64,000 bases of DNA from JBJXHG01 sp046160865 (GTDB lineage: Bacteria > Planctomycetota > UBA1135 > GCA-002686595): positions 36,872 to 100,871 of the forward strand of contig JBJXHG010000094.1 in assembly GCA_046160865.1 (NCBI GenBank). Direction: 5' to 3'. A program made the translations under genes and the position numbers. Within the stretch, counting starts at the first letter, position 1; each line of letters opens with the position of its first letter. Of the stretch, positions 50,514 through 61,314 are shown one piece after another. Below the pieces are notes generated by a model. That model was not told the DNA's origin and searched no databases. It saw only the letters and a program-made list of their open reading frames with translations.

Positions 50514-52379
50514 TCAACGCGGAGTCCGCGCCGGCTGCGTGTAGAAGCGTGCTCCGAACGTGTCGAGGAAGCGGCCCTCGCCGTCGAGGATCTGCGCGCG
50601 GTGGTTGCCCGCGTCGATCACGAAGAGCTTGCCGTTCTCGTGCTGCACGATGCCCTGCGGCTTGTAGAACTCGACGCGGCCGAGGCCTTGCTTGCCGAAC
50701 GCGGCGACGAAGCGACCGTCCTCGTCGAACTTCAGCACTCGGTGCGCGCCTTCGTCCGTCACGTACACGAAGCCGTCGACGCCGGCGGCGATGCCGAACG
50801 GTCGCACGAAGCCGGGGCCGTCTCCGTTCGTGCCGTCGAACTTGCCGTGGATCTCGCCTTGGACGCCGAACGTCCATACGCACGCGGCGAGCGCGTCGAC
50901 CACGTACAGTCGCTGCTCGTCCTTGCTGAGCGCGATGGACGTCGGCAATCGCAGCAGTGGATCTCGCATGGCGTCTGGTTCGACTCCACCGAACGTGCGC
51001 ACGATCTCGAGACCCGGCGACAGCACGATCACGCGCGCGTTGGCGGAGTCGGCGACGTAGAGCTCGCCGCTCCGCGCGCATTCGAGCGCCGCGATCTCGG
51101 TCGGCCACAGCGCGCCCCGCTTCGACGCGGCGCTCTCGAGGTCGATCGCTTCGACGAAGCGCGCGAGCCGCATGTCGTAGCGCAGCGGCTCTCCGGCGGC
51201 ACGCGAGATGCGGAAGCGCGAGATGCGCGCCGTGCCGGCGTCGGCCACGTAGCACGTCTCCGCTTTCGGATCGAGCTCGATGTCGACGGGCCGCAGGAAC
51301 TGACCGTAACGGACGCCGTGCGAGCCGAAGCGCGTGATCTCGATCGGAGTCTCCTGCGTGAGGTCGAGCACGAGCGCGTCGGGACCCGACGGCTCGACCA
51401 GCACGCATACGTCGCGCGCCGCGTCGACACCGAGCGCGTAGTGCGCGGCGGTGTCGCGATTCTGGCTGAGCGTCAGCGTCTCTCCGTCGCCTGCGCGCTT
51501 GCGCCCGAAGATCTGGCAGCGGTTCTCGAAGCTCTCGACGACGACGGCGAAGTCACCCGAGGGCGCGATCGCGATCGAGGTCGGGTAATGCAGCTTGCCG
51601 TGGCCTTCGTGCGGACGGATCGCGTGCACGCCCCACAGAGCGACGACGCGTCCGTCGGGCGCGAACGCTTGGATGCGGTGGTTGTCGCGATCGGTGACGT
51701 ACACGAGGCCCGCGTGCACGGCGAGCCCCGACGGCGACATGAAGAGCCCGGTGCGCGGTCCGAAATCGCCCCACGCGCCGAGGTACTCCCCGTCCGCGTC
51801 GTAGCGCTGGATCACGTGGCGATCGGAATCCGCGACGTACACGCGCCGGTCCGTGTCGACCGCGACGTCGACGGGACGACCGAGCGCGCCGGCGCCGCTC
51901 GCTGCTCCGATCGCGTGCAGGAAGCGACCCGATCGATCGAGCACGTGCACGCGGCGATGGAGCGAATCGGTGACGTACAAACGCTCCGCCGCAGCGCAGA
52001 TCCCTAGCGGTCGACGGAATTCGCCGTAGATTCCGCGCAGGAACGTTCCGTTGCGATCGAACACTTCGACGCGGTCGTTGCCCGTGTCGGCGACGTACAC
52101 CGCACCGTCGGATCCGATCGTGATGCCGTGCGGATCGGAGAGCTTCTCGGCGCCGAACGAGCGCAGCTCGGTTCCCTTGCGATCGAACACGCGCACGCGG
52201 TGAGCGAACGATTCGACGACGAAGATTTCGTCGTTCGGACCGATCGCGGCGGCGATCGGCTCGGCGAGTCCGTCGATCTGCGCTTCGAAGGTCGTCCACT
52301 CGGGTGTCGTGCTCGCGGGCGCAGCCTCTTGCGCGGCGAGCGCGAGGACGAGGCGCGCTGCGGCGACCGTGAACGACAT
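50514..52379 (-). CDS. Secreted NHL-repeat beta-propeller protein
   Basis: 621 residues from ATG 52379 (a TTG at 52412 is in frame but less likely). A signal peptide (AAARLVLALAAQEAAPAS) is followed by about ten NHL repeats, each with the core pattern of GI-x-hydrophobic-x-D-G-x-V-Y-V-x-D-x-x-N-x-R-V: for example GITIGSDGAVYVADTGNDRV, VAVDTDRRVYVADSDRH, VDIELDPKAETCYVADAG and GIAAGVDGFVYVTDEGAHRV. Two propellers are likely. These domains bind proteins or glycans. It lies 44 bp upstream of the lipoprotein gene and 43 bp downstream of a CFGD-type protein gene, all on one strand. Confidence 0.88.
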   Translation of the reverse strand: MSFTVAAARLVLALAAQEAAPASTTPEWTTFEAQIDGLAEPIAAAIGPNDEIFVVESFAHRVRVFDRKGTELRSFGAEKLSDPHGITIGSDGAVYVADTGNDRVEVFDRNGTFLRGIYGEFRRPLGICAAAERLYVTDSLHRRVHVLDRSGRFLHAIGAASGAGALGRPVDVAVDTDRRVYVADSDRHVIQRYDADGEYLGAWGDFGPRTGLFMSPSGLAVHAGLVYVTDRDNHRIQAFAPDGRVVALWGVHAIRPHEGHGKLHYPTSIAIAPSGDFAVVVESFENRCQIFGRKRAGDGETLTLSQNRDTAAHYALGVDAARDVCVLVEPSGPDALVLDLTQETPIEITRFGSHGVRYGQFLRPVDIELDPKAETCYVADAGTARISRFRISRAAGEPLRYDMRLARFVEAIDLESAASKRGALWPTEIAALECARSGELYVADSANARVIVLSPGLEIVRTFGGVEPDAMRDPLLRLPTSIALSKDEQRLYVVDALAACVWTFGVQGEIHGKFDGTNGDGPGFVRPFGIAAGVDGFVYVTDEGAHRVLKFDEDGRFVAAFGKQGLGRVEFYKPQGIVQHENGKLFVIDAGNHRAQILDGEGRFLDTFGARFYTQPARTPR

Positions 52380-52422
52380 CAAGCGCGCGCATCCCGCGCT
52401 CGGCGCCGGCAACCGGTTGCGA

Positions 52423-53604
52423 TCACCACGGGATCAAGACGCCGTTCGTCGTGTTGAAGCCGGCGACGGTGCAGTGCGGCGCGATGTTGCGGTAGATGAG
52501 CTGGTAGTACGCGATCGTGGCCGCGAGTTGACCGGTGACGCCGCTCACCGGCGCGGGTTGCAGCACGTTCGGATACGTCCACGTGCCCGGTGGCGCGCCG
52601 GCCGTGCCAGCGGCGTGGCCGCCGAACCGGACCTGATTGCCCTTCCAGCAACGGAGCCCGTCGCCGTGCAGGAACGGGACGTCGGCGAAGGCGTCGCCCT
52701 TCGCCATCATCGCGTAACCGATGTAGGCCGGTCCGATGTCGGCCGTGAACGCGATCGTGTCGGGCGCGATCGTGCCGGTCGCGGAGAGGTGCGCGCCTTC
52801 CGGCCGGAACGAGTTCGGACAGCCGTTGCCGCTCGCTCCCGGCGCGATGTCCGGATAGCACGGGCAGGCATGCGGAGCCTGCGTTCCGTCGCCGAAGCAA
52901 AAGCCGGGATAGCTCGTGCCGCCGCTCTGCAAGTCGAGCTGGATCGCGTTGACCGCTCCGAATCCGACCAGCGAGGTCACGCGGATCGTCAGCGTCCCAC
53001 CGCTCAGCGCGATCGAGTGCTTCGTGTACGTCACGCCGAGCTGGTGCGATCCCGGCCACGCGCCGCCGCAGGTTTGCGGGTTCGCGCTCGACGAGTTCGC
53101 CACGTGCACGCTGCTCCTGAAGCTCGCGCTGTCCGGCGCCCAAGCGTACGTGTACACGTCGTACACGCCGCTCTGCAGGTTCGCGAACGTGAACGTGAGC
53201 GTGCTCCCCACGCCGCCGATGTCGGCGAAGTCGTCCATCAGCGCTTGATCGCTGGCACTCGTCGCGGCGTTGTTGAACTCGAAGTCGCCGATGCTGTTCG
53301 AGGTCGCGCTCACCGTCGCGAACATGGCGACACCCGTCTGTGCGCCGTTCAAACCCGCGAGGTCGCCGATCACGTACCAAGGCAGCGCGCTCGACGGCGC
53401 TTGTCCGAGGCCCGGCACTCCGTCCGTCGCGCGGTTCCAAAGTCCCGGACTGTTCGCCGCGGCGCCGTGTGTGAATCCCGGCGCGCCGAAAGATCCGCCC
53501 GTAGGATCGTCCCCGATGTCGACGTTGATGTCCTGCGCGCGCGCCGCTGCGCAGAGGGCGAGCGACACGATGCACGAAGCGATGCGGATGAGCGGCGAAT
53601 GCAT
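52423..53604 (-). CDS. Secreted protein with CFGD-type C-terminal domain
   Basis: 393 residues from ATG 53604, with GAGG upstream. Signal peptide ends ALCAAARAQ (A-x-A cleavage). The N-terminal half (DINVDIGDDPTGGSFGAPGF, ATSNSIGDFEFNNAATSASD, QALMDDFADIGGVGSTLTFT, YDVYTYAWAPDS and HSIALSGGTLTIRVTS) looks like a carbohydrate-binding or Ig-like beta-sandwich. The C-terminal half opens FCFGDGTQAPHACPCYPDI and ends YQLIYRNIAPHCTVAGFNTT, then NGVLIPW. It is a paralogue of the next upstream gene (53776-54870), sharing DQALMDD and VYDVYTYAWAPDS. The pair flanks a terminator. Confidence 0.82.
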   Translation of the reverse strand: MHSPLIRIASCIVSLALCAAARAQDINVDIGDDPTGGSFGAPGFTHGAAANSPGLWNRATDGVPGLGQAPSSALPWYVIGDLAGLNGAQTGVAMFATVSATSNSIGDFEFNNAATSASDQALMDDFADIGGVGSTLTFTFANLQSGVYDVYTYAWAPDSASFRSSVHVANSSSANPQTCGGAWPGSHQLGVTYTKHSIALSGGTLTIRVTSLVGFGAVNAIQLDLQSGGTSYPGFCFGDGTQAPHACPCYPDIAPGASGNGCPNSFRPEGAHLSATGTIAPDTIAFTADIGPAYIGYAMMAKGDAFADVPFLHGDGLRCWKGNQVRFGGHAAGTAGAPPGTWTYPNVLQPAPVSGVTGQLAATIAYYQLIYRNIAPHCTVAGFNTTNGVLIPW

Positions 53605-53698
53605 GACGAACCTCGGATCTCGGCACGGAGTTCGATCTCACTGCCGAGTTTCCAACCTAGCGCTGCGCCGCGAAAACGGCCACGCATGGACCGGCTAG

Positions 53699-53733
53699 AA
53701 AACGAGCGAGGCGGGCCCGAAGACCCGCCTCGC
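53699..53733 (-). terminator. Intrinsic terminator of the CFGD-type gene at 53776-54870
   Basis: On the minus strand GCGAGGCGGG-TCTTCGGG-CCCGCCTCGC forms a perfect 10-bp stem (53724-53733 with 53706-53715) with a TTCG-containing loop, followed by TCGTTTT. It lies 42 bp after the stop at 53776. This is the only hairpin in the window with both a strong stem and a T-tract. Confidence 0.85.
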
Positions 53734-53746
53734 ATCATTGCTTCGT

Positions 53747-53768
53747 CGTTCCGTCACGAGACGGAACG
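53747..53768. repeat. Perfect hairpin just after the CFGD-type gene stop
   Basis: CGTTCCGTC (53747-53755) and GACGGAACG (53760-53768) form a perfect 9-bp stem with a tetraloop, 8 bp after the stop codon and 14 bp before the terminator stem. It may stabilise the transcript end. Confidence 0.5.
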
Positions 53769-53775
53769 TGCGCAA

Positions 53776-54870
53776 TTACGGCACCCAGTTGACCGAGAGG
53801 CCGTTCGATCCATTCAACGTCGCCGGCGTGCAGAACGAGGCGTTGTTGCGGTAGATCGCTTGGTAGTGACGCAGGCCACCGGTGATCGGGACGCCGCCTT
53901 GGACCGCGATGCCACCGAGGGATCCCGTGCCCGTCAGGCCCGTCGAGATGCGACCGATGCGCACAACCGTGCCACCGATGCAATCGAGACCGTCGGAGCC
54001 CGGCGAGAGAACGCCGAGGCCGCCGCCGAGCGTCGCCGTACCTTGACGGAAGATGCAGAAGCTGCCCGGCATCATGCCCGCAGCCGTCAGGGTCAGGTCG
54101 TTGGTCGACACGTCGTTGCTGCCCGTCGAGGTCAAGAGCGCGCCGTTGCCGCCCGAGTTCGCGCAGCCTCTGCCGGCCGTACCCGGTGCGCACGGGCAGA
54201 TCGTGCCCGTGTTGTCACCGAAGCAGAACGCCGAGATCGTCGCGCCTTGCAGGTCGAGCTGGAAGCCGTTGACCGAGCCGAAGCCCGAAACGGTCGCGAC
54301 CGTGACCGACAGCGATCCGGCGCCCACCGCAACGGTGTGCTTGGTGAACGTGATGCCCTGGGCTTGCGCACCCGGCCAGTTGCCGCCGCAAGCCTGCGGG
54401 TTGGTGCTCGACGATCCCGGCACGGTCACGTTCGAGATGAACGTACCGCTGTCGGGCGCCCAAGCGTACGTGTACACGTCGTAGGTCCCGTTCGACAGGC
54501 CCGAGAAGGTCCAGGTCGTGGTGCCGCCGGCGCCGCCGACGTCCTGGCAGTCGTCCATCAGGGCTTGGTCGTTGCCGGCCGTTCCGGCGTTGTTGAAGTT
54601 GAAGTCGCCGAAGCCTCCGGCGTTGGCCACGCTGACGCCGGTGGCCACACCGGCGGTGTTGAGCAAGCCCGCGGCCGCATACGGACCCGACACCGATACG
54701 ATCGAGTTCCACGCGCCGGCCTGAGAGGCCGGGGCCCCGGCCGAGTAGACCGGCGTCGGCGTGCCGGAGCCCGCTGCGACGTCGAGGTTGATGTCTTGCG
54801 CTTGCGCGTTGGCGACAACGAGCAGCGCGGCCGAAGAGGCAAATGCGATTCGAGCGAAGGGCAATCTCAT
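53776..54870 (-). CDS. Secreted protein with CFGD-type C-terminal domain
   Basis: 364 residues from ATG 54870, with GAGGTG upstream; a second ATG at 54882 is in frame. Signal peptide (IAFASSAALLVVANAQAQ) ends A-Q-A|Q. The N-terminal beta-rich half includes DINLDVAAGSGTPTPVYSAG, FNNAGTAGNDQALMDDCQDV, YDVYTYAWAPDSGTFISNVT and TVAVGAGSLSVTVATVSGFG. The C-terminal half has FCFGDNTGTICPCAPGTAGR and ends YRNNASFCTPATLNGSNGLS, then VNWVP. It is paralogous to the gene at 52423-53604 across its whole length. Both probably sit on the cell surface or are secreted. It has its own terminator. Confidence 0.85.
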   Translation of the reverse strand: MRLPFARIAFASSAALLVVANAQAQDINLDVAAGSGTPTPVYSAGAPASQAGAWNSIVSVSGPYAAAGLLNTAGVATGVSVANAGGFGDFNFNNAGTAGNDQALMDDCQDVGGAGGTTTWTFSGLSNGTYDVYTYAWAPDSGTFISNVTVPGSSSTNPQACGGNWPGAQAQGITFTKHTVAVGAGSLSVTVATVSGFGSVNGFQLDLQGATISAFCFGDNTGTICPCAPGTAGRGCANSGGNGALLTSTGSNDVSTNDLTLTAAGMMPGSFCIFRQGTATLGGGLGVLSPGSDGLDCIGGTVVRIGRISTGLTGTGSLGGIAVQGGVPITGGLRHYQAIYRNNASFCTPATLNGSNGLSVNWVP

Positions 54871-55259
54871 GAGGCACCTCATTGGTGAATGGGGGGTAGT
54901 CAAAGGCGACGAACCCTGAAGCTTCGTAGCGAAAAGCTGCCCCTCGAACCCACCGATCCTCCGGCGTGGGTGTGTGTGTGACTTGGCCTCGAACCGCAGA
55001 GTTCCGGGCGCAGCCGTGTGGTCTTCCACGTTAGCGCTGTGTGCTGGAACCCGCAACGCGGGAATCCATGCGAGCGGACGCGAAAGAGCCACAACCGCGG
55101 GTTTTCTTGGCGGTCGGGTGCACCCGACGGCGGAGCGTCGCGCGTGCCGGCAGCGCGCATATGCAGCGCGTATGCGCGGCCATTCGTGGACCGCGTTGGG
55201 CAAGGAACGCGCGTCGGTCGCGGCCGCGTGCCCACTCGCGAGCGTCGAGCGCGAGCGGC
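54871..55259. other. Region between the arginine operon end and the CFGD-type gene
   Basis: 389 bp with no recognisable gene. It contains a perfect 16-bp palindrome GTCGGGTGCACCCGAC at 55113-55128 and a hairpin at 55155-55177. A weak minus-strand promoter for the gene at 54870 (TTGCGG, 17 bp, TAACGT) ends about 160 bp upstream of its start. Confidence 0.55.
55155..55177. repeat. Hairpin with GCATA/TATGC half-sites after argJ
   Basis: GCGCATA (55155-55161) pairs with TATGCGC (55171-55177) across 9 nt, about 80 bp after the argJ stop. The half-sites GCATA and TATGC are the same as in the putative ArgR operator at 63748-63759 but farther apart. It may be a terminator-like structure or an ArgR-related site. 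Confidence 0.35.
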
Positions 55260-56492
55260 TCAGGAGCGGTAGTCGGCGTTGATGCGGACATAGTCCGCCG
55301 AGAAGTCGCACGTCCACGCTTCGGCGCTGCCGCTCCCGGCGGCGAGGTCGATGCCGAGGATGACCTCGTGATTCCCGAGCAGGTGGAGGTGCGCAGCGGG
55401 CTCGTTCTCCGGGTGCGGCTTGCCGTTCGAGAACACGTCGGCGTCACCGATCCACACGCGCGCGCGGTCGGGGTCGAACTCGACGCCGCTGCGGCCAGCC
55501 GCCGCGAGGATGCGGCCCCAGTTCGGATCCCGGCCGTGCACCGCGGTCTTCGTGAGCGGGCTCGTCGCGATCGTGCGCGCGACGTGCGCCGCGGCATCCT
55601 CGCTCGGCGCGCCGTGCACTTGCACGGTGACGAGTCGCGTCGCGCCTTCGCCGTCGGCCGCGATCACGCGGCACAACTCGCGGCTGACCTCCAACAGTGC
55701 GCGCGACGCGAGCTCCTCGGTCGTCGCCGTGCTCGCCGTCGGCTGGGGCGCGCGCGAGCTCCACAGGAGCAGCGTGTCGTTCGGCGAGGTGTCGCCATCG
55801 ACCGTCAAGCGGTGGAAGCTACGCGCCGCGAGTGCGCGCAGTGCCGTGCGCGCGTCCTTCATCGGCGGGCCGTCCGTCAACAAGAACGCGAGCATCGTCG
55901 CCATGTTCGGATGGATCATGCCCGAGCCCTTGGCGACGCCGGTGACGCGGAACGGCGGGCCTGAACGGTCCTCGACCGCGAGCGTGCGCACCTTCGGCAC
56001 GAGATCGGTCGTCATGATCGCTTGCGCGAAGTCGCCGAGCCCGCGCTCGCTCACGTGCGACGAGAGCGCCGGCAGCGCGTCGAGGATGCGCTCGACCGGC
56101 AAGCGCGCGCCGATGACGCCCGTGCTCATGAAGAGCACTTGCTCCGGCGGACAGCCGACGAGCTCCGCGGTCGCCGCTTGCACGCGGCGCGCGTCCTCGA
56201 TGCCTTCCGCACCCGTCGAGCAATTCGCGTTGCCCGAGTTGACGAGCAGCGCGCGCGCTTTGCCACCCGACTTCTTCAAGCTGTCGCGGCACACGCCGAC
56301 GTGCGCGCCCGTGAGCTGGTTCTTCGTGAAGATCGCGGCGGCGGGGAACGCCTGCGACGCGACGATCAGCCCGAGATCGAGCTTCTGTTTGCGCACCCGG
56401 ATGCCGCAATGGAGCGCGCCGGCCTTGAAGCCGGCCGGCAGCACGGGCCGCGAATCGCTGACACGAGACAGGGCTACGGGAGGGGTTTCCAT
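55260..56492 (-). CDS. argJ: Bifunctional ornithine acetyltransferase/N-acetylglutamate synthase
   Basis: 410 residues from ATG 56492; the start overlaps the argH stop by 19 bp. Landmarks: TKNQLTGAHVGVCRDSL, LLVNSGNANCSTGAEGIEDA, FMSTGVIGARLPVERILDAL, and the self-cleavage site KGSGMIHPNMATMLAFLLTD, where the Thr of ATML becomes the nucleophile of the beta chain. It transfers acetyl from N-acetylornithine to glutamate (step 5 and step 1 of arginine synthesis), which fits the absence of argA here. Last gene of the operon. Confidence 0.96.
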   Translation of the reverse strand: METPPVALSRVSDSRPVLPAGFKAGALHCGIRVRKQKLDLGLIVASQAFPAAAIFTKNQLTGAHVGVCRDSLKKSGGKARALLVNSGNANCSTGAEGIEDARRVQAATAELVGCPPEQVLFMSTGVIGARLPVERILDALPALSSHVSERGLGDFAQAIMTTDLVPKVRTLAVEDRSGPPFRVTGVAKGSGMIHPNMATMLAFLLTDGPPMKDARTALRALAARSFHRLTVDGDTSPNDTLLLWSSRAPQPTASTATTEELASRALLEVSRELCRVIAADGEGATRLVTVQVHGAPSEDAAAHVARTIATSPLTKTAVHGRDPNWGRILAAAGRSGVEFDPDRARVWIGDADVFSNGKPHPENEPAAHLHLLGNHEVILGIDLAAGSGSAEAWTCDFSADYVRINADYRS

Positions 56493-57880
56493 GTGCGCAA
56501 GCGTTCCTTCCAAGCTTGTACGGCCGAGCTCACGAGCGCCGGCGCGGTGCCGCCCAGCGCGCCGCGGTTCGCGAGCACGGTGTCGATCGAGAGCGCGCGT
56601 CGCCATTCCGCGGCGCTGACGCCCGCGAGTTCGGGGGCACACGCGTCGCGTGCGGCTTGCGGCAGATCGCCGAGCTCGACGCCGGCCTCGATCGCGGCGC
56701 GCACGGCCAGGCCGGCGCGCTCGTGCGCGGTGCGAAAAGGCACGCCGCGCTTCACGAGCCAGTCCGCGAGATCCGTCGCGTTCGCGTGGCCGCGCAACGC
56801 CTCGCTGCGGCAACGATCGGCGTCGAAGCGCGCGTGCCGCACGACGAGCGCACCGACGGCGAGCGCGCTCTCGAGCGTGTCGAGCGCGTCGAACAGCGCG
56901 TGCTTGTCCTCTTGCAGGTCCTTGTCGTACGCGAGCGGCAGGCCTTTCAGCGTGACGAGCAGCGCCTGCAAGTCACCGAGCACACGGCCGGTCTTGCCGC
57001 GCAGGAGCTCGAGCGCGTCGGGGTTCTTCTTCTGCGGCATCAAGCTCGAGCCGCTCGCGACCTCGTCGTCGAGCTGCAGGAAGCGCGCTTCCTGCGTCGC
57101 GAAGAAGATCCAGTCCTCCGCGAAACGCGAGAGGTGCACCATCGCGAGCGACGCGACGAACGCGAGCTCACACGCGTGGTCGCGATCGCTCACCGCGTCG
57201 AGGCTGTTCGCCGTCGGCAGCGCGAAGCCGAGATCGCGCGCGAGCGCGGCGCGGTCGATGGCGAACGCCGTTCCCGCGAGCGCTCCGCTCCCGAGCGGAC
57301 ACGCATCCATCCCGGCGAGCGCATCGCGCAAGCGGCGGCGGTCGCGCGCGAACATCTCGACGTACGCGAGCAGATGGTGTCCGACCGTGATCGGCTGCGC
57401 GCGCTGCAAGTGCGTGTAGCCGGGCATCGCGAGCGAGGCATTCGGCTCGGCCAGCGTCACGAGCGCCGCGACCAGGTCCTGGATGCGCGCGTCGATGCGT
57501 GCGCCGGCCGCGCGCAAGTAGAGCTTCAGGTCGGTCGCGACCTGGTCGTTGCGCGATCGGCCCGTGTGGAGCTTCTTCGCCGGCTCGCCGATCTTCTCGG
57601 TCAAGCGGCCTTCGACGAACGTGTGGACGTCCTCGGCGGTGGAGCGCGCGAGCAGCGCGGGCTCGGCCTCGATCTCGGCCGCGATTTCGGCGAGGCCGCG
57701 CTCGATCGCGGCGTGCTCGCCGTCCGTCAAGATCTTGGCGGCGCGCAACGCGCGCGCCCAAGCCATGCTGCCCGAGATGTCGGCGCGCCACAGGCGCGCG
57801 TCGACGCCGAGGCTCGCGTTGAAATCCGCGAACAGCGGATCGGACGCGCGCTCGAACCGGCCGCCCCACAGTTCCTTCAT
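56474..57880 (-). CDS. argH: Argininosuccinate lyase
   Basis: 468 residues from ATG 57880, with AAGGAG five bases upstream. Conserved motifs: LWGGRFERASDPLFADFNAS at the start, HTGRSRNDQVATDLKLYLR, and the family signature GSSLMPQKKNPDALELLRGK with the catalytic Ser in the mobile loop. It splits argininosuccinate into arginine and fumarate, the final step. Lies 10 bp after argG and overlaps argJ. Confidence 0.97.
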   Translation of the reverse strand: MKELWGGRFERASDPLFADFNASLGVDARLWRADISGSMAWARALRAAKILTDGEHAAIERGLAEIAAEIEAEPALLARSTAEDVHTFVEGRLTEKIGEPAKKLHTGRSRNDQVATDLKLYLRAAGARIDARIQDLVAALVTLAEPNASLAMPGYTHLQRAQPITVGHHLLAYVEMFARDRRRLRDALAGMDACPLGSGALAGTAFAIDRAALARDLGFALPTANSLDAVSDRDHACELAFVASLAMVHLSRFAEDWIFFATQEARFLQLDDEVASGSSLMPQKKNPDALELLRGKTGRVLGDLQALLVTLKGLPLAYDKDLQEDKHALFDALDTLESALAVGALVVRHARFDADRCRSEALRGHANATDLADWLVKRGVPFRTAHERAGLAVRAAIEAGVELGDLPQAARDACAPELAGVSAAEWRRALSIDTVLANRGALGGTAPALVSSAVQAWKERLRTWKPLP

Positions 57881-57890
57881 CGGGGCTCCT

Positions 57891-59120
<1,230 letters not shown>

Positions 59121-59143
59121 GTGGAGGCTCGTCGTAGAGTTGG

Positions 59144-60091
<948 letters not shown>

Positions 60092-60147
60092 GGTGCTGTC
60101 CAATCGGAAAAGAGAAGCGAATGCGGACCGGATCGTCCGCGCCAGGC

Positions 60148-61314
60148 TCAGAGCGCGCGCAATCCGGCGCGCAGGATGTCGAGGCCGCGAGCGATCTCGT
60201 CTTCCTCGATGACGTAGGCGGGCAAGAGGCGCAGGACGTCCGCGCCGGTCTTGTTCGTGATCAAGCCGCGCCGGTAGAGATCCTTCTGCAAGTCCTCGAC
60301 GCCGCGTTCCAAACGGACGCCTTGGATGAGGCCGCGCCCGCGCAGCTCGAGCACGACCGGGAGCTCGCGCTGCAAGGATTCGAGCCCGCGCTTCAGCTGC
60401 GCGCCGCGTTCCTTCACGCGCGCGAGCAAGCCGCCTTCCTCGAGCTCTTGCAGGAAGACGAGCGCGGCGCGGCACGCGAGCGGTCCGCCGGCGAACGTCG
60501 AGCCGTGATCGCCGGGGACGAGCACGTCGCGCAGCTTTTCGCTCACGACGGCCATCCCCATCGGAAGCCCGGCGGCGATCGGTTTCGCGAGCGTCGCGAT
60601 GTCGGGCAACACGTCGGCGTGCTCGGCGGCGAGAAAGGTGCCGGTCCGGCCGCTCCCGCACTGCACCTCGTCGTGGATCAGGACCGTGTCGGTCGCGCTG
60701 CACAGCGCGCGCGCGTGGCGGAGGAACGAGGCGGGCACTTCGCGCACGCCGGACTCACCTTGGATCGGCTCCAAGATCAGCGCCGCGGGTTGCGTGCGCG
60801 AGAGCGCTTCCTCGAGCGCGCGCTCGTCGCCCACCGGCACGAACGTGACGCCCGCGAGGAGCGGCTCGAACGGCTCGCGATACTTCGCGGTGTGCGTGAT
60901 CGACAGCGCGCCCAGCGTGCGGCCGTGGAAGCTGCCCTCGAGCGCGACGAAGCCCGTGCGCTGCGCGTGACCGGCGACGCGCTGGTACTTGCGCGCGATC
61001 TTGAGCGCGGCTTCGTTCGCTTCCGTGCCGCTGTTCGCGAAGAAGACGGCCGACAACCCGCTCAAGCGCGCGACGCGCTCGGCGACTTCGTCCGTGTACG
61101 GATGGCGGAAGAGGTTGCTGACGTGGATCAGCTTGCCGACTTGATCGCGCAGCTCCGCCGTCAAGCGCGGATGATCGTGGCCGAGCGCCGACACGGCGAT
61201 GCCCCCGAGGAAGTCGAGCCACTCGCGGCCTTCCGCGTCCCACAGGCGTGCGCCGCGCCCGCGCACGAAGACTTCGTCGGCTCGGCGATAGGTGTTCAAG
61301 ACGTGGTCAGCCAT
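60148..61314 (-). CDS. argD: Acetylornithine aminotransferase
   Basis: 388 residues from ATG 61314, overlapping the argB stop by 8 bp. Class III aminotransferase features: FFANSGTEANEAALKIARKY, GSFHGRTLGALSITHT, LIHDEVQCGSGRTGTFLAAE (Asp of the PLP site) and the PLP lysine in ATLAKPIAAGLPMGMAVV. It converts N-acetylglutamate semialdehyde to N-acetylornithine; many homologues also act on succinyl-diaminopimelate. Operon context supports ArgD. Confidence 0.96.
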   Translation of the reverse strand: MADHVLNTYRRADEVFVRGRGARLWDAEGREWLDFLGGIAVSALGHDHPRLTAELRDQVGKLIHVSNLFRHPYTDEVAERVARLSGLSAVFFANSGTEANEAALKIARKYQRVAGHAQRTGFVALEGSFHGRTLGALSITHTAKYREPFEPLLAGVTFVPVGDERALEEALSRTQPAALILEPIQGESGVREVPASFLRHARALCSATDTVLIHDEVQCGSGRTGTFLAAEHADVLPDIATLAKPIAAGLPMGMAVVSEKLRDVLVPGDHGSTFAGGPLACRAALVFLQELEEGGLLARVKERGAQLKRGLESLQRELPVVLELRGRGLIQGVRLERGVEDLQKDLYRRGLITNKTGADVLRLLPAYVIEEDEIARGLDILRAGLRAL

